Origin: CBDDFN01 sp965227065
GTDB taxonomy: Bacteria; Pseudomonadota; Alphaproteobacteria; SPJN01
Assembly: GCA_965227065.1 (NCBI GenBank)
Contig: CBDDFN010000017.1
Coordinates: forward strand, 1-64,000
Length of the DNA: 64,000 bases
Direction of reading: 5' to 3'
This document shows, piece after piece, positions 8,341 to 16,090 of the stretch; the stretch's first letter is position 1; each line of letters opens with the position of its first letter. The translations under genes were made by a program, and so were the position numbers. The notes below the pieces were generated by a model. The model did no database searches and was not told where the DNA came from. It saw only the letters and a program-made list of their open reading frames with translations.

Positions 8341-8622
8341 ATGGCTCACAAACTGATGAAAGCTGGCCTCGTGGCCTTCGCACTGGTTGCTGGCGCCAGC
8401 CTGTCGGCTTGCGACGAGGCCGAAGAAGAAAAAACCATGGGCGACACCATGAAAGAAATGGGTGACGCCATGGAAAATGCCGCTGAAGACGCAGGCGAAG
8501 CCATGGAAGAAGCCGCTGAAGATGTCGGCGAGGCCATGGAAGAAGCCGCTGAAGAAGGTGGGGAAGCCGCCGAGGAAGCCGGTGAAGAAATGAAAGAGCA
8601 TATGGAAGGCGGCGAACACTAA
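8341..8622 (+). CDS. Small acidic lipoprotein with 11-residue repeats
   Basis: A 93-residue protein. The signal peptide ends in a lipobox LSAC with lipidated Cys24. The mature part is nearly all Glu, Ala, Gly, Asp and Met. Four tandem 11-residue units of the form G-E-A-M-E-E-A-A-E-D-x follow, encoded by four 33-bp DNA repeats at 8461-8592. Eleven-residue periodicity suggests a long amphipathic helix or right-handed coiled coil, as in LEA-like or entericidin-like stress lipoproteins, but no family can be named. Asp25 after the lipid Cys would predict inner-membrane retention under the E. coli rule, which may not hold here. The gene has a GAGGGGAGA ribosome site and its own terminator. Confidence 0.8.
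   Translation: MAHKLMKAGLVAFALVAGASLSACDEAEEEKTMGDTMKEMGDAMENAAEDAGEAMEEAAEDVGEAMEEAAEEGGEAAEEAGEEMKEHMEGGEH
8461..8592 (+). repeat. Four 33-bp tandem repeats inside the lipoprotein gene
   Basis: Units begin at 8461, 8494, 8527 and 8560. Units 2 and 3 are nearly identical; unit 4 is the most diverged. Each encodes one 11-residue helical repeat, so length changes keep the frame. Confidence 0.9.
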
Positions 8623-8646
8623 GCGCGCCTATCCATCACAAATTCG

Positions 8647-8681
8647 GGCGGGTCCGGCCAATGCCGCGACCCGCCTTTTTT
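8647..8681 (+). terminator. Rho-independent terminator after the lipoprotein gene
   Basis: GGCGGGTC at 8647-8654 pairs with GACCCGCC at 8668-8675, followed by six T. Confidence 0.88.
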
Positions 8682-8776
8682 GTACCGGCGCTTTTCTTGA
8701 ACGACTCTATCTTGCGATGACGTGGCCGGGCATGCCAAAACGCTCTCACCCTTCTTTTGGACTGAGTGAGGACATC

Positions 8777-9370
8777 ATGGCCATCCCGTACGAAGACCTT
8801 CCTTACGCCGCCGACGCACTTGCCCCGCATGTCAGCGCCGAGACGTTTAGCTTCCACCACGGCAAGCACTACAAAACCTATGTCGACAAAGGCAATGGCA
8901 TGATCGAGGGCACCGACCTCGCCGATGCCTCGCTGGAAGACATTGTCAAAGCCGCCAAGGAAAAAGGTGATACCGGCCTGTTTAACAATGCCGCCCAGGC
9001 CTGGAACCATGCCTTCTTCTGGAAAAGCATGTCACCCAATGGCGGTGGGGACCCAACCGGCGCGATTGCCGAAAAGATCACCGCAGCCTTCGGTTCGTTC
9101 GACAAGTTCCGTGAAGAGTTTGCCGCCGCCGGTGCCGGCCAGTTCGGTTCGGGCTGGGTGTGGCTGGTTGCCGACGCATCAGGTGCCGTGTCGATCGTCA
9201 AGACCGCCAATGCCGACACGCCGCTGACCGATGGCGTCACCCCGCTCATCACCTGCGATGTGTGGGAACACGCTTATTATCTCGATTACCAGAATGCGCG
9301 TCCCAAATTCCTCGATGCGTTCCTGGCCAATCTGATCAACTGGGATTTCGCCAACGCCAATCTTGGCTAA
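8777..9370 (+). CDS. sodB: Superoxide dismutase, Fe/Mn family
   Basis: A 197-residue enzyme converting superoxide to hydrogen peroxide and oxygen. The metal ligands are visible: His in FSFHHGKHY, His in AWNHAFFW, and Asp and His in DVWEHAYYLDY. The AAGAGQFGSGWVWL stretch places the conserved Gln in the C-terminal half, as in Fe-type enzymes, though metal use cannot be fixed from sequence. The start is the ATG at 8777 behind GTGAGGA; an in-frame ATG at 8717 would add a non-conserved extension. There is no signal peptide, so the protein is cytoplasmic. It is a single-gene transcription unit with a strong terminator downstream. Confidence 0.96.
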   Translation: MAIPYEDLPYAADALAPHVSAETFSFHHGKHYKTYVDKGNGMIEGTDLADASLEDIVKAAKEKGDTGLFNNAAQAWNHAFFWKSMSPNGGGDPTGAIAEKITAAFGSFDKFREEFAAAGAGQFGSGWVWLVADASGAVSIVKTANADTPLTDGVTPLITCDVWEHAYYLDYQNARPKFLDAFLANLINWDFANANLG

Positions 9371-9394
9371 GCGCAGTCGCGAAAGATGATCAAA

Positions 9395-9425
9395 GGCGTC
9401 CGGCCCCGCGCCGGGCGCCTTTTTT
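9395..9425 (+). terminator. Rho-independent terminator of sodB
   Basis: GGCGTCCGGC at 9395-9404 pairs, with one mismatch, with GCCGGGCGCC ending at 9419. A T-run follows. It sits 11 bp before the stop of the convergent hydrolase gene. Confidence 0.85.
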
Positions 9426-9435
9426 CGTGGCGCCG

Positions 9436-10131
9436 TTACTGCTCGACAAATTCGCGGGCAAGCTTGAGCGTCGGCGCATGCGCGCCCAGGCCCAGATGGG
9501 TGGTCCTGACTTCCTTGTGCACAGCACCGGGGCTGACAGGATCGACACAGGCCCGCCAGCCGACAACACCGTCGCGCTTTGTAAAAATGTTGAGCTGACG
9601 CGCCTGCAGCGGCGTGGCATTGCGTTCGGCAATCACCGCTTCAAGCGCATCAAGGTCGATGTCGAGCTCCGCCCGCTTGCTCCACCAGCCTGCCAGGGCT
9701 GTGTATTTGGGCCCGCCCTGAATAGGCGAGCCCATAGTGACGACAGAGCGCACGGCGTGCGGGGCCTCGCGCGCCACTTCGCGCGCAATCACCCCGCCCA
9801 GCGACCAGCCGATCAATTCCACCTGTTGCGCCTGTTGTTCCGCCATCGCCGCAACCACCGGCACAAGCTCGGCCACATATTGCGGCACCTGCCCGCGATT
9901 GCGGCCAAGCCCCCAATGCCTCACATGGTGCCCCCGCGCAGACAGCATCGCCTCAAAAAGTCCCATGGAGCGTTCAGACCCTGAAAATCCGGGCAGCAGC
10001 ATGACGGCGCGCGGGCTTTCAGCCCGGCCGCGGGTCAGCCCCCGCCAGCTGAGCGCGGTGCGCCCCAGCTCAAGCCCGCCCCACGGTTCAAAGGCCAGCA
10101 GATGCGGTGAAGGCGGTGACAGTTTCGACAT
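9436..10131 (-). CDS. Alpha/beta-hydrolase, lipase or esterase-like
   Basis: A 231-residue protein. The strand-turn oxyanion segment is VMLLPGFSGSERSM, the nucleophile elbow is GWSLGGVIA, and late Asp (TKRDGVVGW) and His (TTHLGLGAH) residues complete a plausible catalytic triad. There is no signal peptide, so it is probably cytoplasmic. The MGSPIQGG stretch and the position of the His resemble PGAP1/triacylglycerol-lipase-like hydrolases. The substrate is unknown. It converges with sodB and is divergent from the TonB receptor gene starting at 10442. Confidence 0.85.
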   Translation of the reverse strand: MSKLSPPSPHLLAFEPWGGLELGRTALSWRGLTRGRAESPRAVMLLPGFSGSERSMGLFEAMLSARGHHVRHWGLGRNRGQVPQYVAELVPVVAAMAEQQAQQVELIGWSLGGVIAREVAREAPHAVRSVVTMGSPIQGGPKYTALAGWWSKRAELDIDLDALEAVIAERNATPLQARQLNIFTKRDGVVGWRACVDPVSPGAVHKEVRTTHLGLGAHAPTLKLAREFVEQ

Positions 10132-10441
10132 GGTTCATTCGTCCCATCAAACAGTTCGGTATTCAGTCTACGCGCAAGCCGCGCACCGAGTCTCGCCCGA
10201 CCGATCAAAGATGAATTTGTGTCATTTATATCACAAGTTAGTCCCATTCCGGTCTTTTCGTTTACCGAACAGCAATGCTTGGGGCCTCAACTGGTGACTG
10301 ATCGGCAAACTCGGTTAAACTTATGAGACAGAGGGCCGAATCAGGGTGCGAATAAAGAAACAAAGCATCTGAATTCATAAACCCCGAAGTGGCAGCGACG
10401 CTTCTCCAATCAAAGCAATGAAGCGCGCAAATGGGAGGAAA
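10132..10441. other. Intergenic control region between divergent hydrolase and TonB receptor
   Basis: About 310 bp without a credible gene. It is AT-richer than its flanks and presumably holds promoters for both directions. A TTGTG-N10-CACAA inverted repeat lies at 10217-10236, but its spacing does not fit CRP/FNR. I cannot assign other sites. Confidence 0.5.
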
Positions 10442-12724
10442 ATGATGAGATCGATGATTACCAAGGGTGGAGTCCGTCTGCCGGCCATTCTGGCCGCCGC
10501 CGGACTGATGGCATCAGGCTGGGCGGTGCAAACAAGCCCGGCTGAGGCTGCCAAAGCCACCGATGTGCTGCGCGACGAAATCGTCGTTAAAGCACGGAAA
10601 AAAAGCGTCGAGGAAGATGTGCAGGATGCGCCGCTTGCCATCACCGCTTACGGTGATGCCCAGCTTGAAGCGCTGCAGGTGCGCGAGCTCGACTCGCTGG
10701 CCTTTGAAATGCCGAACGTCGCGCTTGATGATGTCGGCACCGCACGCGGGGTGGCGAACTTCTCCATTCGCGGGCTTGGCATCAACAGCTCCATCCCCTC
10801 GATTGACCCCACGGTGGGCGTGTTTGTCGATGGCATGTATCTGGGCATCAATGCCGGTGTCGTGATTGACATTTTCGACCTTGAAGCGGTCGAGGTGCTG
10901 CGCGGCCCGCAAGGCGTTCTGTTCGGACGCAACGTGACCGGCGGTGCGGTTCTGATGCGCACCAAAGGGCCGACCGACGAGTTTGAATTCAACGCCAAGC
11001 TGGCCGGTGACCGGCCGCTGCGCAAATCAGGCGGCAACAATTATTACGCGTCGGGCTCGGTTTCAGGTCCGGTGATCGAGGATGTCTTCCTCGTCAAAAT
11101 GTCCGGCTATGTGAATATCGACCGGGGCTGGTTCTACAACCGCCACACCAAGAAAAAGCATGGCGAAGCCGAAACCTATTTCTTCCGGCCCCAGGTTTTG
11201 ATTCGGCCGTTTGATAATGTTGAACTCACGCTGCGCTACGAAAAAGGCACATCCGAGGGTGATGGACCTGCTGCACAGAACCGTGGTCTGTTCGACAAGG
11301 ACAGCTTCAATTTCGATATTGATGAAACCGGCCTTTATGACAGTGACACCGACCAGTTCATTGCCGAAGCCAATGTCGATGTTCCCCTTGGCGATGGCAC
11401 GATCACCAATATTTTCGGCTGGCGGAATTACAGCGCCAAGTCAGTGTCTGACATTGATGCCAGTGACAGCTTCCTGTTCCACGCAGGCGCCATCACCACG
11501 CAGGAGCAATTTTCGAACGAGTTGCGCTATGCCGGCCGGTTTGCCGACCGCATCGACGTTACACTCGGCTTCTTCTGGTTTACCCAGGACATTGTCTATC
11601 AGGAAAACCGCAACCTGTTTGGCGGCGCGACCAACTTCTATGGCGGCGGCACCATTGATCATTCCACCTTTGGCGTATTTGGCGCATCGGACATCACCCT
11701 GATCGAAGACGCCAATGCGCTGATCCTCAATCTGGGTTTGCGGTTCAGCCGGGAGAAAAAAGAAGCGCGGATCGCCAATCTGATCGCCAATGGCGGAGCA
11801 GCGGGTGCAACTCCGCTCGACATTCCCGCCGGGGCCTGTAACGTCCGCGACTTTGATGCGACCTGTGCGCCAGACCCGTCTTTTGCAGCCACAGGCGGCC
11901 GGGACGACGACCAATGGACGTCGGTGACACCCAAAGTGGGGCTGACCTATTTCCTCGGCGAGGAAGGCCAGGCCTACGGCTTCTGGACGCGCGGCTTCCG
12001 CTCAGGCGGCTATAATCTGCGCAGCACCTCGCTGGCCTTTGCGCCGGGTCCGTTCGATCAGGAAAGCCAGGACAGTTTCGAAATCGGTGTGAAGACGAAA
12101 GCCTTCGGCCTGACGAAACTCAACATTGCGGGCTTCTACAATATCGTTCGCGATATGCAGCGCGAGATCAATCTGGCCGACCCTCTTGCCGGTGTCGTGC
12201 AGGTGATCCGCAATGTCGGCAAGGCGCGCCTGATCGGCTTTGAAGCTGAATATGGCTTCCTGGTGGCTGAGAACCTCTTGTTCTCCGGTAATGTCGGTTA
12301 TGTGAATGCCAAATATAAAGAGCTCGACTTCGACCTCAACGGCGATGGCATGATCGATGGTGCCGACTTTGACCTCAAGCCGCCGCGGGTCGCTCCATGG
12401 ACCGTCGGGGCCTCGCTGGTTCATGATTATGAACTGGGCTTCATTGACGGCTTCCTGACCACGCGAGTGGCCTTCTATCACCGCGATGAAAGCTTCTTCA
12501 CTGACAATAATCTGGGCACCATCAACGGCGCCAACATGCTCGACTTCTCGGTGACGCTGGTCACCCATGAAGACCGCATGCGGCTGACGCTGTATGGCCA
12601 GAACATGCTCAATGAAGTGGTCAATGGTGGCGACACCATCCTGCCCTTCGGACCGGGCCAGACTTTCTCTCCGCTCAACAAGGGCCGTTTCATGGGCCTT
12701 GAGCTCAATGTGACCATCTTCTAG
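10442..12724 (+). CDS. TonB-dependent outer-membrane receptor
   Basis: A 760-residue receptor for active uptake of a ligand across the outer membrane. A signal peptide (about the first 40 residues) is followed by a TonB-box-like DEIVVKA segment and a plug domain with the hallmarks FSIRGLG, VDGMYLG and VEVLRGPQGVLFGRN. A 22-strand barrel follows, with the terminal motif NVTIF ending in Phe. I place the start at 10442 because GGGAGG lies just upstream; the in-frame ATG at 10418 lacks a ribosome site. The ligand is unknown. The plug sequence is of the broad class common in sphingomonads and Hyphomonadaceae. No transport partner gene is adjacent. A strong terminator follows. Confidence 0.95.
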   Translation: MMRSMITKGGVRLPAILAAAGLMASGWAVQTSPAEAAKATDVLRDEIVVKARKKSVEEDVQDAPLAITAYGDAQLEALQVRELDSLAFEMPNVALDDVGTARGVANFSIRGLGINSSIPSIDPTVGVFVDGMYLGINAGVVIDIFDLEAVEVLRGPQGVLFGRNVTGGAVLMRTKGPTDEFEFNAKLAGDRPLRKSGGNNYYASGSVSGPVIEDVFLVKMSGYVNIDRGWFYNRHTKKKHGEAETYFFRPQVLIRPFDNVELTLRYEKGTSEGDGPAAQNRGLFDKDSFNFDIDETGLYDSDTDQFIAEANVDVPLGDGTITNIFGWRNYSAKSVSDIDASDSFLFHAGAITTQEQFSNELRYAGRFADRIDVTLGFFWFTQDIVYQENRNLFGGATNFYGGGTIDHSTFGVFGASDITLIEDANALILNLGLRFSREKKEARIANLIANGGAAGATPLDIPAGACNVRDFDATCAPDPSFAATGGRDDDQWTSVTPKVGLTYFLGEEGQAYGFWTRGFRSGGYNLRSTSLAFAPGPFDQESQDSFEIGVKTKAFGLTKLNIAGFYNIVRDMQREINLADPLAGVVQVIRNVGKARLIGFEAEYGFLVAENLLFSGNVGYVNAKYKELDFDLNGDGMIDGADFDLKPPRVAPWTVGASLVHDYELGFIDGFLTTRVAFYHRDESFFTDNNLGTINGANMLDFSVTLVTHEDRMRLTLYGQNMLNEVVNGGDTILPFGPGQTFSPLNKGRFMGLELNVTIF

Positions 12725-12745
12725 GCGGTCAACCCGATCACAGAG

Positions 12746-12779
12746 ATGGCCTCGTCCTTCGGGACGGGGCCATTTTTTT
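12746..12779 (+). terminator. Rho-independent terminator of the TonB receptor gene
   Basis: ATGGCCTCGTCC pairs with GGGACGGGGCCAT across a TTC loop, allowing one bulge. Seven T follow. Confidence 0.88.
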
Positions 12780-12819
12780 GCGCCACTGATGGCATGAGAA
12801 TTGGGGCTTGAAATGCAAG

Positions 12820-12866
12820 CGGCCCCTTTGTCCGCTTTTTTTGTTTTTATCGGGACAAAGGGGCCG
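12820..12866. repeat. Long perfect inverted repeat
   Basis: CGGCCCCTTTGTCC (12820-12833) and GGACAAAGGGGCCG (12853-12866) are perfect 14-bp arms around a 19-nt T-rich loop. The run of seven T lies inside the loop rather than after the stem, so this is not a standard terminator. It belongs to a repeat cluster in the roughly 350-bp gene-free stretch 12780-13128. Confidence 0.8.
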
Positions 12867-12967
12867 TTGAGGGGCGGGTCCGGGCGATTGGCTATCGGGA
12901 GCTCTGGTGGGGGGATCAGAGGCTCACCCGGACCCGAAGGCTTGCTTTTTTTGTTGTTTTTATCGGG
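12834..12967 (+). repeat. Pair of T-rich direct repeats
   Basis: A unit of the form GC-T7-G-(TTG)-T5-ATCGGG occurs at 12834-12854 and again, with 3 extra bases, at 12944-12967, 110 bp apart. Between them is a 9-bp inverted repeat, GGGTCCGGG (12876-12884) with CCCGGACCC (12927-12935). Confidence 0.7.
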
Positions 12968-13043
12968 CCTTTTTTCGTTTTTCTTGAGTGTGAGAATGCC
13001 GCGAACAGGGTTTCCCAAGCGTTAACCCGAGAAGTTAACAGCT

Positions 13044-13087
13044 CCCAGATTGGGACAACCCCATCTTGGCAATGCTCCCAAATTGGG
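13044..13087. promoter_or_regulatory. Three phased CCCAnnTTGG(G) palindromes upstream of a membrane protein gene
   Basis: CCCAGATTGGG (13044-13054), CCCATCTTGG (13060-13069) and CCCAAATTGGG (13077-13087) recur at 16-17 bp spacing, 42 bp before the chosen start at 13129. A role as a multi-site operator is inferred. Confidence 0.45.
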
Positions 13088-13128
13088 GGATCAATCAGCC
13101 ATTAACCAAAAGCGGTCAGCATGCCGCG

Positions 13129-14328
13129 ATGACCGATATGACACCGACACGACACCGTTTTTTGCGTGATGCGCCTTTCCTGACCCAGACAAGGGCAACC
13201 GCTTATGCGCGGCTGTTTGCGCTTATCGCGCTTGTGATGGCCGGAATATGGATTGCCACCGCCGATGGGCTGATTGACCGCAATGGCACGCCGTTGGGCA
13301 GTGACTATCTCGCGCTCTATGCCGGTGGTGAAATGGCGCGTGAGGGCCGCGCGGCGCAGGCCTACGAGCCCAAGGCCCATTTCAAAGTTGCCCAGTCGGT
13401 GATCGGCTCGGAGGCAATCGACTATGCCGGCTATTATTATCCGCCGCATTATTTCGTGCTGCTCGCGCCGCTGGCTGCCCTGCCCTATGGCCTGTCTTTC
13501 CTGGTGTGGATGGCGGGAAGCTTTACGCTTGCCCTGTGGCCCTTGCGATCGATCCTGAAACACAAGGCGTTGCCCTGGCTTGCCATCGGCTTTCCCGCAA
13601 GCTTCGTCAATCTCGGCCATGGCCAGAACGGCTTTTTGAGCACCGCCCTGCTTGGCGGTGGCCTCGTCTTGCTCCACAAGCGTCCGGTGCTGGCGGGCAT
13701 CTGTTTTGGGGCGCTGACCTACAAGCCGCAAATGGGTGTTCTGTTGCCCTTCGTGCTGCTGGCGACCGGCCAGATCGCCACCATGATCAGTGCCGGTGTC
13801 ACAATGGCCGGACTGCTGGTGCTCAGCGGGCTTGTTTTCGGCTGGGATATCTTTCCCGCCATGGCCGAGATGTCGGCCTTCGCGCGGCATGCGGTGATGG
13901 AACAAGGTGGTGTGGGCTGGCACAAACTGCAAAGCCTGTTCACGGCGGCCCGCGCCTATGGGCTAGGCGTCACGCCCGCCTATATGCTGCAAGCCCTGCT
14001 GGCGCTCAGTGTGGCGATCCCGGTGATCGGCCTGTGGCGCAACCGTCAGGCACCCTATGCGCTTCAATGCGCATGCCTTGTCATCGGCACGCTGATCGCG
14101 ACGCCCTATAGCTTTGATTATGATTTTGTGCTGCTGGGGCTGGGTCTGGCATTTATCGGCCAGCACGCGCTTGCAACCGGCTTTGCGCCCTACACCAAAA
14201 TTATCCTGGCGCTGGGATTTGTCTTCCCGATCCTGAGCCGCCCATTGGCGCAGGAGCTGCACCTCCACATCGCGCCCCTGGTGCTGCTGGTGATCTTTGC
14301 GCATTGCATACGGCTTGGCCGTCAATAG
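13129..14328 (+). CDS. Multi-pass membrane protein, GT87/DUF2029-like glycosyltransferase
   Basis: About 400 residues with roughly ten hydrophobic helices. Near the N-terminus, DGLIDRNGTPLGSDYLALY contains the acidic periplasmic-loop pattern (GSDY) typical of DUF2029/GT87 polyprenol-phosphate-mannose-type transferases. GYYYPPHYFVLLAPLAALPY and ALTYKPQMGVLLP are further family-like motifs. These enzymes transfer sugars from a lipid carrier on the periplasmic face. The start at 13129 avoids running the frame through the upstream palindromes; an ATG at 13138 is an alternative. The sugar and acceptor are unknown. It is a single gene, followed closely by the arsR operon. Confidence 0.78.
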   Translation: MTDMTPTRHRFLRDAPFLTQTRATAYARLFALIALVMAGIWIATADGLIDRNGTPLGSDYLALYAGGEMAREGRAAQAYEPKAHFKVAQSVIGSEAIDYAGYYYPPHYFVLLAPLAALPYGLSFLVWMAGSFTLALWPLRSILKHKALPWLAIGFPASFVNLGHGQNGFLSTALLGGGLVLLHKRPVLAGICFGALTYKPQMGVLLPFVLLATGQIATMISAGVTMAGLLVLSGLVFGWDIFPAMAEMSAFARHAVMEQGGVGWHKLQSLFTAARAYGLGVTPAYMLQALLALSVAIPVIGLWRNRQAPYALQCACLVIGTLIATPYSFDYDFVLLGLGLAFIGQHALATGFAPYTKIILALGFVFPILSRPLAQELHLHIAPLVLLVIFAHCIRLGRQ

Positions 14329-14394
14329 TTAGGTAATTGCCTAATTTTTATTGACTCACCATAGTGGCCGCCATAAGTTAGGCACATGCCTAAC
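14329..14394 (+). promoter_or_regulatory. Promoter and double operator of the arsR operon, overlapping the start codon
   Basis: TTAGG-N6-CCTAA lies at 14329-14344. A perfect GTTAGGCA-CA-TGCCTAAC palindrome lies at 14377-14394 and spans the ATG at 14386. TTGACT (14351-14356), 17 bp, then TAAGTT (14374-14379) gives a plausible promoter whose start would fall at or next to the ATG. No ribosome-binding sequence precedes the ATG, so a leaderless transcript repressed by its own product is inferred. Confidence 0.6.
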
Positions 14395-14739
14395 CAAATA
14401 CATAGCCTTGATGGCGTCTTTCACGCCCTGTCTGATCCCACCCGCCGGGCGGTTCTTGCAGAACTTGCCAAGGGCGACCGGGCCGTGTCCGAACTGGCCG
14501 CGCCGTTTGACATGGCGCTCCCCTCCTTCCTGCAGCATCTCAAAGTGCTCGAAGACAGCGGGCTAGTGCGCAGCGAAAAGCAGGGCCGGGTCCGCACCTG
14601 CACCTTCACACCCGAACCGCTTGACCGTGTCGAAGACTGGATCCTTGATCAGAAGAAAATCTGGGAAGCCCGCCTCGACCGGCTTGAAGCCTATCTCGAC
14701 ACGCTCAGGAAAGACCGCGCCAAAAAGGACAAATCATGA
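14386..14739 (+). CDS. ArsR/SmtB-family transcriptional repressor
   Basis: A 117-residue winged-helix protein: ALSDPTRRAVLAELAKGDRAV, then SELAAPFDMALPSFLQHLKVLEDSGLV and a beta-wing SEKQGRVRTCTF. It is of the SRPBCC-associated subclass, where an ArsR regulator is co-transcribed with AHSA1-domain proteins. No metal-binding CxC site is visible in the alpha3 helix, so the inducer is probably not a metal. It is the first gene of a five-gene operon, overlaps the next gene by 4 bp (ATGA), and is probably autoregulated through the palindrome over its own start. Confidence 0.92.
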   Translation: MPNQIHSLDGVFHALSDPTRRAVLAELAKGDRAVSELAAPFDMALPSFLQHLKVLEDSGLVRSEKQGRVRTCTFTPEPLDRVEDWILDQKKIWEARLDRLEAYLDTLRKDRAKKDKS

Positions 14740-15206
14740 TCCCCTTTGACCCAGAAACCGATCTGGAACTGAACCTGTTGCTCAAAGCCCCGCGGGCGCT
14801 GATCTGGCGCTGCTGGACCGAGGCGGAGCATCTCAAGCCCTGGTTCTGCCCCAAACCCTATGAAACGGTAGCAGCTGAAATCGAGCTTGCGCCCGGCGGG
14901 CGGTTCTTCTCCCACATGGTCGGCCCCGACGGATTTGATGCCGCCAATGAAGGCTGCATCCTGGCCGTAGATCCCGGCCGGTGTCTTGTCTGGACCGATG
15001 CGCTCGGCGCAGGTTTCCGGCCCGCCGGTGAGGGCTTCATGACGGCAATGATCCTGCTGTCTGATGAAGATGGCGGTACCCGCTATATTGCCCGCGCCCT
15101 GCACGTTGACCAGCCCGCCCGCGACCGTCATGTCGAAATGGGATTTATCGAAGGCTGGGGCATTGTTGCCGGCCAGCTTGAAACCTACGCCGCCACACTC
15201 GCCTGA
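14736..15206 (+). CDS. SRPBCC (AHSA1/START-like) domain protein
   Basis: A 156-residue protein with the AHSA1 signature: LLLKAPRALIWRCWTEAEHLKPWFCPKPYE, then a PGGRFFSHM strand and a C-terminal helix (HVEMGFIEGWGIVAGQLETY). The fold binds hydrophobic ligands in a deep cavity. Here it is translationally coupled to arsR by a 4-bp overlap. A second AHSA1 protein follows two genes later. The ligand is unknown. Confidence 0.88.
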   Translation: MIPFDPETDLELNLLLKAPRALIWRCWTEAEHLKPWFCPKPYETVAAEIELAPGGRFFSHMVGPDGFDAANEGCILAVDPGRCLVWTDALGAGFRPAGEGFMTAMILLSDEDGGTRYIARALHVDQPARDRHVEMGFIEGWGIVAGQLETYAATLA

Positions 15207-15218
15207 AGGAGACTGCTC

Positions 15219-15584
15219 ATGTCATATGTTGATGGTTTTGTTGTCGCCGTTCCCACCGCCAACAAGGACGCCTATCGCGCAATTGCCGAACAAGCCGCCC
15301 TTGTCTTCAAAGACCATGGCGCGCTGCATCAATTTGAATGCTGGGGTGATGATGTCCCCAAGGGCGAGCACACCGATTTCTACGGTGCGGTTCAAGCCAA
15401 AGACGATGAAACCATCGTGTTTTCCTTCATCATCTGGCCCGACAAAGCCACCCGCGATGCAGCACAGGAAAAAGCCATGTCCGATCCGCGTATGCCCACG
15501 GACATGACCGCCATGCCCTTTGACGGCAAACGCATGATCTATGGCGGCTTTGTCCCCATCATGGAGATCCACCATGACGCTTGA
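15219..15584 (+). CDS. DUF1428 (YbaA-like) protein
   Basis: A 121-residue protein with the DUF1428 signature: an MSYVDGFVVAVPTANKDAY N-terminus, FECWGDDVP, then FSFIIWPDKATRDAA and an MPFDGKRMIYGGF end. It has a ferredoxin-like dimeric alpha/beta-barrel fold of unknown biochemical role. GAAGGAGA precedes the ATG. It is the third gene of the arsR operon and overlaps the next gene by 11 bp. Confidence 0.92.
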   Translation: MSYVDGFVVAVPTANKDAYRAIAEQAALVFKDHGALHQFECWGDDVPKGEHTDFYGAVQAKDDETIVFSFIIWPDKATRDAAQEKAMSDPRMPTDMTAMPFDGKRMIYGGFVPIMEIHHDA

Positions 15585-16059
15585 GCCGCAAAAGGTTCAA
15601 TCCGATGTCCGGCTGGTGCTGACACGGCTGCTCGACGCTCCGCGCGATCTGGTGTGGGAGGTTTGGACCAGTCCGCAGCATATCGCCCAATGGTGGGGAC
15701 CTGAGGGGTTCAACGTGCAAGACCCCCTGATCGACTTGCGCGTCGGTGGCTCGATCTCGATCCTGCTGACCGCCCCTGACGGCTCTTCGCATCCCGCGCG
15801 CGGCACATTCGTGGAAATTGCCGATGGTGAAAAATTTGTCATTGAAGGCGCCGAGGGTGCCCAGGACGGCTGCGGCGCGGGCCTGCCGCCAGGTGCGCGG
15901 CTGACCGTGCGCTTCACCGATGATCACGGCAAAACCAAACTCACCATCGATACCGAATTCCCCAGCCCTCAGGCCCACACCGCCGCACTTCAAGATGGCT
16001 ACCGCCAAGGGTGGGAGACCAGCTTCGACCGCATCGCTGCGCGGTTGACCCTTTTTTGA
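15574..16059 (+). CDS. Second SRPBCC (AHSA1-like) domain protein
   Basis: About 161 residues starting at MTLEPQKVQSDVRLVLTRLL. It has the classic AHSA1 pattern: DAPRDLVWEVWTSPQHIAQWWGPEGF near the N-terminus, a GGSISILL strand and a QDGYRQGWETSFDRIAARL closing helix. It starts inside the end of the DUF1428 gene in another frame, with GGAG just upstream, so translation is coupled. Its relation to the first SRPBCC protein is distant, which suggests two ligand-binding proteins for different substrates or a heteromer. Confidence 0.88.
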   Translation: MTLEPQKVQSDVRLVLTRLLDAPRDLVWEVWTSPQHIAQWWGPEGFNVQDPLIDLRVGGSISILLTAPDGSSHPARGTFVEIADGEKFVIEGAEGAQDGCGAGLPPGARLTVRFTDDHGKTKLTIDTEFPSPQAHTAALQDGYRQGWETSFDRIAARLTLF

Positions 16060-16090
16060 TCCAGCCCCCCACACCCAAGGAGCCACCCCC

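Noticed and set aside
8461..8592. CRISPR-like 33-bp repeats
   Set aside because: The repeats are contiguous without spacers, in frame, and encode helical units of a lipoprotein.
10217..10236. CRP/FNR-like site TTGTG...CACAA
   Set aside because: Ten bases separate TTGTG and CACAA, whereas the CRP core needs 8 between TGTG and CACA; no good A/T inner contacts match.
12002..13018. 338-aa minus-strand ORF running from the repeat region into the TonB receptor
   Set aside because: Most of it is antisense to the receptor barrel, and its N-terminus is translated T-tracts and inverted repeats.
13022..13040. CtrA box (two TTAA words) before the GT87-like gene
   Set aside because: The words are separated by 9 bp; the CtrA consensus requires 7.
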